A stretch of DNA of 62,638 nt from Pseudomonadota bacterium (lineage in GTDB: Bacteria > Pseudomonadota > Alphaproteobacteria > Sphingomonadales > Sphingomonadaceae): assembly GCA_021847605.1 (NCBI GenBank), contig JAJZQN010000021.1, forward strand, positions 1 to 62,638, in the 5' to 3' direction. The stretch's first letter is position 1. Each line of letters opens with the position of its first letter. The notes under the pieces are model-generated. The model saw nothing but the letters and a program-made list of their open reading frames with translations. It made no database searches and was not told the DNA's origin. This document shows positions 19,841 through 27,311 of the stretch, one piece after another. The position numbers and the translations under genes were made by a program.

Positions 19841-20689
19841 ATGATGAAGAGAGCGATTTCCATTAGCCTGATTGCACTCCTGCAATCGGTGGGGCCAGCC
19901 GCCATCGCGAACGACGATCCGTTGCTGCGTCCGATCGCGCCCGATTATGCCAAACGCTGGCTGGCGCCGGAAAAGCCGGGGCGATTGTTCGGCAACAGCT
20001 ATCATGTCGGCTTTGGCGGCCTGAGCGTCGGGCTGATCCGCACCAGCGCGGGCCTCATCCTGATCGACGGGGCGGTGCCGCAGGCGGTAGGCGACATAGA
20101 GGCGAATATCCGCGCGCTCGGCTTTTCGATCCGCGACGTGAAGCTGATCCTGTCCACCGAACCCCATTATGACCATGCCGGTGGCATTGCCGCACTGGCG
20201 CGGGACAGTGGGGCGACAGTGGTCGCCAGCGCCTATGCGGCAAAATCGCTTGAGAGTGGGGTGATCGACGCCGCCGACCCGCAAGCCGCCGACCTGATCG
20301 CCATTCCGGCCATCCCCCATATCCGTATCGCCCGGCCCGGCGTGCCGATCCGGCTGGGCGACGTGTCGGTCATGCCGGTGGCGACGCCGGGCCACACGAT
20401 GGGCAGCATGAGTTGGCGCTGGTCATCCTGCGAAGGGCGGACGTGTCGCAATATCGTCTTCGCCGCCAGCCTGAACGCCATATCGAGCGACGGTTATCGC
20501 TTTTCCGATCCGGCCAATCGCGTGCAGCTTAAAGCCGTGCAGAGCAGTATCGCGGCCATGCGCGCGCTGCCCTGCGACATGATCATGACATCGCATCCCG
20601 AACCGGAGTTAAAGGGCGCGTGCCGGGGCTATGCCGATATGGCGGCCGGGCGGCTGAACGCCCGGCTGCGCAAAGAGGCTGGCCAATAA
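19841..20689 (+). CDS. bla: Subclass B3 metallo-beta-lactamase with Glu116-type site
   Basis: The 282-aa zinc hydrolase has a signal peptide (KRAISISLIALLQSVGPAAIA). The first metal motif reads STEPHYDHAGG: E107, H109, D111, H112 in this numbering, equivalent to E116, H118, D120 and H121. The usual first His (116) is thus Glu. Further ligands are H185 (TPGHTMGSMSW, equivalent to H196) and H252 (MTSHPEP, equivalent to H263). AASLNAISSDGYRFSD is the B3-specific segment. B3-E enzymes of this kind are known from sphingomonads (SIE-1 of Sphingobium indicum, from memory). GAGGAGC precedes the paired ATGs at 19841 and 19844. It is expected to hydrolyse beta-lactams in the periplasm under AmpR control. 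Confidence 0.87.
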   Translation: MMKRAISISLIALLQSVGPAAIANDDPLLRPIAPDYAKRWLAPEKPGRLFGNSYHVGFGGLSVGLIRTSAGLILIDGAVPQAVGDIEANIRALGFSIRDVKLILSTEPHYDHAGGIAALARDSGATVVASAYAAKSLESGVIDAADPQAADLIAIPAIPHIRIARPGVPIRLGDVSVMPVATPGHTMGSMSWRWSSCEGRTCRNIVFAASLNAISSDGYRFSDPANRVQLKAVQSSIAAMRALPCDMIMTSHPEPELKGACRGYADMAAGRLNARLRKEAGQ

Positions 20690-20690
20690 G

Positions 20691-20734
20691 TTAGAGTGGC
20701 TTGCATTAAATAGGATGCAAGTCGCGCCCTCTAA
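20691..20734 (+). terminator. Two-part hairpin after the beta-lactamase gene
   Basis: The outer stem TTAGAG/CTCTAA (20691-20696 and 20729-20734) encloses the inner stem TTGCAT/ATGCAA. The structure is followed by GTTTTGG. It starts two bases after the bla stop and is a plausible weak terminator. Confidence 0.45.
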
Positions 20735-20746
20735 GTTTTGGTTGTC

Positions 20747-20792
20747 GCATCGTTTAATGCGGAAAACCGGTTCCCACTTTTCCGCACGATGC
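20747..20792. repeat. RIME-like alphaproteobacterial palindrome
   Basis: GCATCG / CGATGC outer arms and GCGGAAAA / TTTTCCGC inner arms enclose CCGGTTCCCAC. This wording (GGAAAAGTGGGAACCGGTTTTCC on the other strand) is the widespread intergenic palindrome of Rhizobiales and relatives. It abuts the stop of the small FlbD-like gene and may serve as its terminator. Confidence 0.7.
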
Positions 20793-20793
20793 T

Positions 20794-20979
20794 CTACTCA
20801 TGCGGTCGCAGGGCGCGGTTGAGGCTGTCGAGAACCGCGTCGATCGGTTCGGTCACGGTCACGCTGCGCCCTTCGCCGAAGCGGATGCGCGTGCCGTCCG
20901 ACACGGAAGAGACGAAAGTGACCTGCGCCGGATTGATGGCGGTCTGGGTACGGTCGGTGCCGACGAACATGACGAGCAT
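20794..20979 (-). CDS. Small FlbD-like protein
   Basis: The 61-aa protein has the layout of the small FlbD/SwrD (YlzI) family: a short beta start, then an INPAQVTFV segment, a polar turn, and a GRSVTVTEPIDAVLDSLNRAL helix. Conservation cannot be judged without an alignment. The ribosome site GGAGAGGAAG sits just before the ATG, which supports a real gene. It lies downstream of the chemoreceptor-like gene on the same strand (64 bp gap), so both may form a motility- or signalling-related unit. No flagellar genes are in the window. Confidence 0.6.
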   Translation of the reverse strand: MLVMFVGTDRTQTAINPAQVTFVSSVSDGTRIRFGEGRSVTVTEPIDAVLDSLNRALRPHE

Positions 20980-21042
20980 GGCTTCCTCTCCATTTTTATG
21001 GAAGCACAGCCTAAACCCATTTGCGCGCGGCGCCAGCGCCTT

Positions 21043-22362
21043 TTACGCGGCTCCCATCGCGGCGATGAAACCGCCCGCCCGCGCATCCAGCCGGTGGGCT
21101 TCTTCCGACAGGCGATGGGCGACATCCCGCATCGCCTGCGCGCCGATGACGGCATCCTGTGCGTGGTCGCTGATCTGGCGGGCGCGGGTGCGGATATGGT
21201 CGCTGGACGATCCGGCGTCGGCCACGCTGAAGGCGACGGCGCGGCTGAAGGCACCCTGTCGATCGACCGCATCGAATACGGCGGCGGACAGGCGGTCGGC
21301 GGTGCCGATAGCGGCATCCATATGCGCCTGATCCTGCGCCACTTCACCGACGGTCTGCCGGATATGATCGATTCGCCCGGCGATGGAGGCGGCCGCATCG
21401 CGGGTCTGTTGCGCCAGCGATTTTACCTCGCGCGCGACGACGGCGAAACCTTCGCCCGCTTCACCGGCACGCGCCGCTTCTATCCTCGCGTTGAGCGCAA
21501 GCATCGTGGTGGCGCGGGCGATGGCATCGATCAGGGCGACGACTTCGCCGATTTCATCGGCCTCATCGCGCAGGGCTGCGCTACGGGTGGCGCTGGCGCG
21601 GCTGCGCGTGACGGCATCGCGAATCGCCTGCCCCGCTTCGCGGACATCGCGTTCCATATTCTGAAGGACGAGGCCCATATCCTGCCCGCCCGAGGCGATG
21701 CCCGCCATCGTCTCCGCCGTCTGGGCCGCGGCGACCGCCATGGCGGCGCAGTCCGCACCATCCTCCCGCGAACGATCCGACGCCTGCTGCGCCAGCGCCG
21801 ACAGGCTGTCGGCCATGTCGACAAGGCCCGCGATCAGGCGCGCGACTTCATCGCCGAAATCCCGGCTTTCCCGCGTGATATTTTCGACCCGTGCGATGCG
21901 GGCGGCGGCAATCTGTGCATCGCGTTCGGCCGTCAGACGCAGCAATTGCGGGCCGCCGATGACACCGGCATAGATCCCCCCGTCGACCAGGATCAGACCT
22001 TCGCAGCCCGCCCCCTGCGCAGCATAGGCATCGACCAGTTGCTCGACATCCGCTTCCCGATCAATCACCGCGCAGAAGCGGACATGATCGTCCAGCCGTC
22101 CACCAAAACTGGGATTGCGCAGCAATGCGTGTCCAAAGGGGTTGAAGAGGATGCGGCGCATGTCGCGTTCATAGATGGCGCCGGCCGGCCGCCCCATCGC
22201 ATCCAGCACCGGCAACAGGCGTAGCGTCGCGTCATGCTGAAAATGATCGACCGCCTCGCTGAGCGGGCGACCAAGGCGAATGGTCGGGCCGTCCCGATCA
22301 TTAGACGGCGGATCGATCCGAATATCGGACGCAGGAGCGGAGAGGACGGCGGCAGCGTACAT
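21043..22362 (-). CDS. Soluble methyl-accepting chemotaxis-like protein
   Basis: The 439-aa protein has no membrane helix. The N-terminal ~170 residues form a CBS-like sensory part (two-repeat layout, [21 protein letters not shown] and [21 protein letters not shown]), of a type also found ahead of EAL or GGDEF domains. The rest is a long coiled-coil signalling domain. Its hairpin tip is visible as [20 protein letters not shown] followed by [18 protein letters not shown], the core MCP signature that binds CheA and CheW. There is no C-terminal CheR-docking pentapeptide. It is therefore probably a cytoplasmic receptor that senses an intracellular ligand, perhaps a nucleotide. Confidence 0.85.
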   Translation of the reverse strand: MYAAAVLSAPASDIRIDPPSNDRDGPTIRLGRPLSEAVDHFQHDATLRLLPVLDAMGRPAGAIYERDMRRILFNPFGHALLRNPSFGGRLDDHVRFCAVIDREADVEQLVDAYAAQGAGCEGLILVDGGIYAGVIGGPQLLRLTAERDAQIAAARIARVENITRESRDFGDEVARLIAGLVDMADSLSALAQQASDRSREDGADCAAMAVAAAQTAETMAGIASGGQDMGLVLQNMERDVREAGQAIRDAVTRSRASATRSAALRDEADEIGEVVALIDAIARATTMLALNARIEAARAGEAGEGFAVVAREVKSLAQQTRDAAASIAGRIDHIRQTVGEVAQDQAHMDAAIGTADRLSAAVFDAVDRQGAFSRAVAFSVADAGSSSDHIRTRARQISDHAQDAVIGAQAMRDVAHRLSEEAHRLDARAGGFIAAMGAA

Positions 22363-22454
22363 GCCACCGCCCTAGCGCCATAATGGTAAAGAGGGAGTTT
22401 AGAATGATATGACAGTTTTGTTACAATATATTGATTTTACAGGATTATATCGGA

Positions 22455-23237
22455 TCATTCCGGCCTGTAGCCAAAGGCCTTTCGCGCCAGATCGACGACG
22501 GCGGGATCGGCCGGCGGAAAATCCATCGGGACCAGTTTTTCAAGCCGGTCGGCGATGGCCGTAAGCGCGGCGATGCGTCCGGCCTTGCGGTTATTATTGT
22601 CGATCACCTGCCAGGGGGCATATTTCTTGTCCGTCTTTGCGAACATGGCATGCATGGCGTCGAGATAATCGGCGCGGCGCGCACGGTTGCGATAATCGTC
22701 GGCGCCGGTCTTCCACCGTTTCCATGGCGTGTCGAGCCGCTGGGCCAGTTGTTCGTCCTGCGTCTTTTGCGTGATGTGGACGAACAGCTTCACGAAATTG
22801 GTGCCGGCATGCTCCAGCTGCTTTTCGAAGCCGTTGATTTCGTCATAGCCGCGTTTCCAGTCGGCCTTGCTGCAATAGCCCTCCACCCGTTCGACCAGCA
22901 CCCGGCCGTACCAGCTGCGGTCGAAGATGGCGATGTTGCGGCCAGCAGGCAGACGGGTCCAGAAACGCCAGAGGAAATGTTGATCGCGCTCAATCTCGCT
23001 GGGCGCGGCGATAGGGTGGACCTGATAATAGCGCGGGTCCCAGTCCGCGCTCATCCGTTTGATGATGCCGCCCTTTCCGGCCGCGTCCCACCCCTCCAGC
23101 AGGATCACGCTGCGACGGTTATGAAGGATATGAGCGACCTGAATCTTGGCAAGGCGCTGCTGAAGCGCGGCCAGATCGGCGTCATAATCGCCCTTATATT
23201 TCGCCCCCTGTTCATAATCGGCAAGGTCGATGGTCAT
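22455..23237 (-). CDS. ppk2: Polyphosphate kinase 2 family protein
   Basis: The 260-aa PPK2 kinase transfers phosphate between polyphosphate and nucleotides (ADP/GDP or AMP). The P-loop is GWDAAGKGG at residues 49-57, and the lid region has FDRSWYGRVLVERV with D106 as the catalytic Asp. DWDPRYYQVHPIAAP is the family hallmark. I chose the start at 23237 (MTIDLADY), with AGGAGG eight bases upstream, rather than the far ATG at 23357. The exact donor/acceptor class cannot be decided by reading. It is a stand-alone gene between the chemoreceptor and aspS. Confidence 0.92.
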   Translation of the reverse strand: MTIDLADYEQGAKYKGDYDADLAALQQRLAKIQVAHILHNRRSVILLEGWDAAGKGGIIKRMSADWDPRYYQVHPIAAPSEIERDQHFLWRFWTRLPAGRNIAIFDRSWYGRVLVERVEGYCSKADWKRGYDEINGFEKQLEHAGTNFVKLFVHITQKTQDEQLAQRLDTPWKRWKTGADDYRNRARRADYLDAMHAMFAKTDKKYAPWQVIDNNNRKAGRIAALTAIADRLEKLVPMDFPPADPAVVDLARKAFGYRPE

Positions 23238-23382
23238 GGGCGCGCCTCCTATGCTGTCACCACACAGGCAACGCCGGGCAGGCGAAAAAGTCAAATCGCC
23301 GGGCGGAAGAAGGCGGATGCATGCGAAAGCGCTTCGCGCCTGCTCCGCCCTCCGCACATCCGCGCGGCCTCAAAAAATATAA

Positions 23383-23440
23383 TCGCGCAGAGGCGCAGAG
23401 GACGCGGAGTTTTCTCTGCGATCTCTGCGCCTCTGCGCGA
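23383..23440 (-). repeat. Second copy of CGCGCAGAGGCGCAGAG inverted repeat
   Basis: TCGCGCAGAGGCGCAGAG (23383-23400) is the exact reverse complement of 23423-23440, giving an 18-bp stem over a 22-nt loop. It shares its arms with the element at 18222-18333. On the minus strand it lies directly after aspS and is followed by ATTATATTTTTTGAGG, so it could act as the aspS terminator. Confidence 0.85.
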
Positions 23441-23467
23441 AAAAATCTTCCGGTGCTTGCCGGGATA

Positions 23468-25252
23468 TCAGGCCTTTGCCTGCGGCTCCACGACGCGGAC
23501 GTGGAGTTCGCGCAGCTGCTTGAATTCGGCGGCGCTGGGCGCGCCCATCAGCAGGTCTTCGGCGCGCTGGTTCATCGGGAACAGCGTGATTTCGCGCAGA
23601 TTCTGCGCGCCGCACAGCAGCATCACGATGCGATCGACGCCCGCGGCCATGCCGCCATGGGGCGGCGCGCCGTACTGGAAGGCGCGGTAGAGGCCGCCGA
23701 AGCGTTCCTCTACATCCGCCTTGCTGAGGCCGACCAGTTCGAAAGCCTTGACCATCAGGTCGGGCGACTGGTTACGGATCGAGCCGGACGCGATTTCATA
23801 GCCGTTGCAGACCATGTCATATTGGAAGGCGTTGATCGTCAGCGGATCCTGATTTTCCAGCGCGTCCAGACCACCCTGCGGCATGGAGAAGGGATTGTGG
23901 GCGAAGTCGATCGACTTCGTATCCTCATCATATTCATAGAAGGGGAAGTCCACGATCCAGCAGAGTTCGAACCGATCCTTGTCGATCAGGTCGAGTTGTT
24001 CACCGATGCGGTTGCGGGCGAGACCCGCGAGCTTGGCGGCCTGCGATTCCTTGCCAGCGGCGAAGAAGACGCCGTCATTCGGGCCAAGGCCGAGCGCCGC
24101 GATCAGCTTGGCGGTTGCTTCTTCGCCATGATTTTTGGCGATCGGGCCGCCGGGGACGCCATCCTTGATGTTGATATAGCCAAGCCCCGAATAGCCTTCG
24201 CCACGCGCCCAGTTGTTCATGTCATCGAAGAATTTGCGGCTGCCAGCGCCTGCGCCCGGCGCCGGGATGGCGCGGATCACGCTGCCGCTTTCGACCAGCG
24301 ATGCAAAGATGCCAAAGCCCGAGCCATGGAAATGATCGGTGACGTCGGTGATGAGGATGGGGTTGCGCAGGTCGGGCTTGTCGCTGCCATATTTGAGCAT
24401 GGCTTCGGCGTGCGGGATGCGCGGGAAGCTGCCAGCGGGCGTCACATGCTTGCCGTCGGCAAACTGTGCGAACACCTGCGCGATGACCGGCTCCATCGTG
24501 TTCCACACGTCTTCCTGCGTGACGAAGCTCATTTCGAGGTCGAGCTGGTAAAATTCGCCGGGCAGGCGGTCAGCACGCGGATCTTCGTCGCGGAAGCAGG
24601 GCGCGATCTGGAAATAGCGGTCGAAGCCCGCGACCATCAGCAATTGCTTATATTGCTGGGGCGCCTGCGGCAGGGCGTAAAATTTGCCGGGATGGATGCG
24701 GCTGGGCACGAGGAAGTCGCGCGCGCCTTCCGGGCTGGAGGCCGTCAGGATCGGCGTCGAATATTCGGTGAAGCCGGTGGCTTCCATGCGGCGCCGCATG
24801 TCCGAAATAATCTTGGTACGCTTGACGATGTTGGCGTGCAGCGTTTCGCGGCGCAGGTCGAGGAAGCGATAGCGCAGACGGATGTCTTCGGGATATTCCT
24901 GTTCGCCCGCAACCGGCAGCGGCAGGTCGGCGGCGGCCGACAGCAGCACCGCGTCAAGCGCGCGAATTTCGATTTCGCCGGTGGGCAGGTTCGGGTTCAC
25001 CGCTTCGGGCGCGCGAGCCACAACCTTGCCGGTGACGGTCACGACGCTTTCGGCGCGCAACTGTTCGATCACCTTGAACACGGGACCGTCCACTTCGGTA
25101 ACGATCTGAACCATGCCATAATGATCGCGCAGGTCGATGAAGACCAGATCGCCATGATCGCGCTTACGATGGACCCAGCCCGATACGCGCACCTCATTAC
25201 CGACTTCAGCCGAGGTCAGGGCGCCGCAGGTGTGGGTGCGATAGGCATGCAT
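23468..25252 (-). CDS. aspS: Aspartate--tRNA ligase
   Basis: This 594-aa class II synthetase charges tRNA-Asp (and perhaps tRNA-Asn, if the enzyme is non-discriminating as in many alphaproteobacteria). It has an N-terminal anticodon-binding OB fold ([43 protein letters not shown] region) and the class II motif 2 and 3 core ([30 protein letters not shown]). The length of about 590 aa indicates a bacterial-type AspRS with the GAD insertion. The ATG at 25252 is preceded by GAAAGATC. It is divergent from rnd with 128 bp between starts. Confidence 0.97.
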   Translation of the reverse strand: MHAYRTHTCGALTSAEVGNEVRVSGWVHRKRDHGDLVFIDLRDHYGMVQIVTEVDGPVFKVIEQLRAESVVTVTGKVVARAPEAVNPNLPTGEIEIRALDAVLLSAAADLPLPVAGEQEYPEDIRLRYRFLDLRRETLHANIVKRTKIISDMRRRMEATGFTEYSTPILTASSPEGARDFLVPSRIHPGKFYALPQAPQQYKQLLMVAGFDRYFQIAPCFRDEDPRADRLPGEFYQLDLEMSFVTQEDVWNTMEPVIAQVFAQFADGKHVTPAGSFPRIPHAEAMLKYGSDKPDLRNPILITDVTDHFHGSGFGIFASLVESGSVIRAIPAPGAGAGSRKFFDDMNNWARGEGYSGLGYINIKDGVPGGPIAKNHGEEATAKLIAALGLGPNDGVFFAAGKESQAAKLAGLARNRIGEQLDLIDKDRFELCWIVDFPFYEYDEDTKSIDFAHNPFSMPQGGLDALENQDPLTINAFQYDMVCNGYEIASGSIRNQSPDLMVKAFELVGLSKADVEERFGGLYRAFQYGAPPHGGMAAGVDRIVMLLCGAQNLREITLFPMNQRAEDLLMGAPSAAEFKQLRELHVRVVEPQAKA

Positions 25253-25380
25253 GGCGTTTTGATCTTTCAACTTCGTTTTACGGAAATGACAAATTGTTGC
25301 AGTCCGGCTATGGGCTTGCCTTGTCGATTATCGACCAGCCCGCAGGACGCGGGCCAGCCCATAATAAGATCGAAGACCAT

Positions 25381-26547
25381 ATGCAAATCCATCCGCTGAT
25401 TACCGACAGCAAGACCCTTGCCGATTTCTGCGCACGCATCGCCAAATCGCCCTATATTGCGGTCGATACCGAATTCATGCGCGAAAACAGCTATTGGCCC
25501 GACCTGTGCCTGATTCAGGTGGCCGACCCGCATGAAGCCGCCGCGATCGACCCGAAGGCGCCGGGCATCGACCTCAAGCCCCTGCTCGATCTGATGGTCG
25601 ATAATGAGGATGTGCTGAAGGTTTTCCATGCCGGCGGGCAGGACATCGAAATCGTCCACAACCTGACCGGCAAGACGCCCCATCCCCTGTTCGACACGCA
25701 GATTGCGGCAATGGCGCTCGGCCTTGGCGAACAGATCGGCTATGGCAACCTCGTCGATGCATGGCTGGGCGTGCAACTGGACAAGGGCGCGCGCTTTACC
25801 GACTGGGCGCGCCGTCCGCTCGACAAGCGGCAGATCGACTATGCGATCGGCGACGTCACCTATCTGATCCAGATTTTCCCCCGCATGCTGGAGGAATTGC
25901 GCAAGACCGGGCGTGGCGACTGGCTGGATCAGGAAATGGAGCGGATCGGCGATCCGTCCAATTATGAAAATGATCCGGCGCAATCGTGGAAGCGGGTCCG
26001 CATCGCCAGCCGCAAGGCGGATGTGCTGGGCCGGTTGAAGGCGCTGGCTGCATGGCGCGAAAAAGAAGCGCAGGACAAGAATCTGCCGCGCGGTCGCATC
26101 GTCAAGGACGAAACGCTGGCCGATATCGCCAGCCATCCGCCGCGCGCGCAGGACGATCTGGGCAAGGTGCGCGGCCTGTCCGCGACGTGGAAGACCAACG
26201 ACATCGGTGCGCGCCTGATGCACGCGATCAACGCTTCCAAGCCGCTCGATCGCGACGAGATGCCCGATCGCGAGCCGCGCCGCCCCGGCCTTGGCAAGGA
26301 TGGCGCGCTGGTCGCCGACCTGCTCAAGCTGCTGCTCAAGATCCGTTCGCGCGACATCGACGTGGCGGCGCGCCTGCTGGCACGGGGCGACGACATCGAT
26401 GCGCTGGCCGCCGGCGTGCGCGACGGCCTGTCGATTCTGGAAGGCTGGCGGTATGAACAATTTGGCCGTGACGCGGTTGATCTGGTCGAAGGCCGCATGG
26501 CCTTTGCGGTCAAGAATGGCCGGTTGAAGATGACGCGCACGGAATGA
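25381..26547 (+). CDS. rnd: Ribonuclease D
   Basis: The 388-aa 3'-5' exoribonuclease acts in tRNA 3' maturation. The DEDD motifs are present: VDTEFMRENSYWP (first Asp/Glu pair), FHAGGQDIEIVHN, and the third motif with LDKRQIDYAIGDVTYL. HRDC-like sequence (LKALAAWREKEAQDKNLPRG) follows. I chose the ATG at 25381 (MQIHPLITDS) because the additional 29 residues of the longer frame are not family-like. The stop overlaps, by four bases, an alternative start of the next ORF; the start I prefer for that gene lies 12 bp further on. Confidence 0.95.
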   Translation: MQIHPLITDSKTLADFCARIAKSPYIAVDTEFMRENSYWPDLCLIQVADPHEAAAIDPKAPGIDLKPLLDLMVDNEDVLKVFHAGGQDIEIVHNLTGKTPHPLFDTQIAAMALGLGEQIGYGNLVDAWLGVQLDKGARFTDWARRPLDKRQIDYAIGDVTYLIQIFPRMLEELRKTGRGDWLDQEMERIGDPSNYENDPAQSWKRVRIASRKADVLGRLKALAAWREKEAQDKNLPRGRIVKDETLADIASHPPRAQDDLGKVRGLSATWKTNDIGARLMHAINASKPLDRDEMPDREPRRPGLGKDGALVADLLKLLLKIRSRDIDVAARLLARGDDIDALAAGVRDGLSILEGWRYEQFGRDAVDLVEGRMAFAVKNGRLKMTRTE

Positions 26548-26558
26548 GGAGAGCGGCG

Positions 26559-26876
26559 ATGCGGATGATGGTGATGAGCCTGATGGCGTTGCCGCTGGCG
26601 GCCTGTGCTGGGACCAATGGTGCCGGAGCGAATGGCGCGGGGTCGGATACTCCGCCCGCCGCCATGGCCGAGGGGCCGTGCCGCAACGACGGGCTGGACA
26701 GCTTTGTCGGGCAGAAGGCGAGCGCGGACAGCGGCGCCGCGCTGCTGAAGGCATCGGGCGCAAAAACGCTGCGCTGGGGCGGGCCGGGTATGGCGATGAC
26801 GATGGATTTCCGTCCCGATCGGCTGACCGTCAGCTATGACGAGGCCATGATCATCACGTCCGCTCGCTGCGGCTGA
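26559..26876 (+). CDS. Inhibitor I78-like lipoprotein
   Basis: The 105-aa protein starts MRMMVMSLMALPLAACAG, a lipoprotein signal with lipobox LAAC. Its C-terminal half matches the peptidase inhibitor I78 pattern: a GLDSFVGQKAS-type start, then TLRWGGPGMAMTMDFRPDRL and a final ARCG. Such proteins are thought to inhibit serine proteases in the periplasm. AGGAGAG six bases upstream of 26559 supports this start over the ATG at 26544, which overlaps the rnd stop. The Gly/Ala-rich linker after the lipobox is a tether. Confidence 0.75.
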   Translation: MRMMVMSLMALPLAACAGTNGAGANGAGSDTPPAAMAEGPCRNDGLDSFVGQKASADSGAALLKASGAKTLRWGGPGMAMTMDFRPDRLTVSYDEAMIITSARCG

Positions 26877-26898
26877 AAGACGGCGCGATCCTCCTGTC

Positions 26899-27294
26899 AT
26901 GACCGATGCCAAGAGTGCTGATCTGGCCATCCGGCTGCGCCGGGCGACGTTCAACCGTGCGCTGGCGGAGGCCGATCTGAACGCCATCGGCCCCTTGCTG
27001 AGCCAGCAGGTGGTGATGGTGACGGGGACCGACAGCGCCATATTGGCAGGACGCAAGGCACAACTGCTGGCGTGGAAGCGCGAGTTCGCCGCCAAAGATC
27101 GGCTGATCTACACCCGTACGCCCGACAGCATAGCGACGTCCCCCATCGAACCGATGGCGATGGAACATGGCCATTGGCAGGGCGTGTCCGCCGCCAGCGG
27201 TCAGATGCTCGCCGCCGGAAGCTACACCGCCAAATGGCGCGCAGTCGGCGGCGAATGGGTGATCGAAGCGGAAATCTACCTCACCATGGCGTGA
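26899..27294 (+). CDS. DUF4440 / NTF2-like protein
   Basis: The 131-aa protein has the cone-shaped NTF2-like layout of DUF4440: an N-terminal helix pair (LRRATFNRALAEADLNAIGPLL), then beta strands ending in YTAKWRAVGGEWVIEAEIYLT. No signal peptide is seen. Related folds act as small-molecule-binding domains or isomerases, but no catalytic residue can be assigned. It follows the I78-like gene by 22 bp and is convergent with the diguanylate cyclase. Confidence 0.7.
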   Translation: MTDAKSADLAIRLRRATFNRALAEADLNAIGPLLSQQVVMVTGTDSAILAGRKAQLLAWKREFAAKDRLIYTRTPDSIATSPIEPMAMEHGHWQGVSAASGQMLAAGSYTAKWRAVGGEWVIEAEIYLTMA

Positions 27295-27311
27295 CGTTCG
27301 TTGCCGCCCGG

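Noticed and set aside
23321..25399. 692-residue plus-strand frame opposite aspS
   Set aside because: The aspS synthetase motifs settle the coding strand. The opposite frame contains no recognisable domain and starts inside the repeat region.
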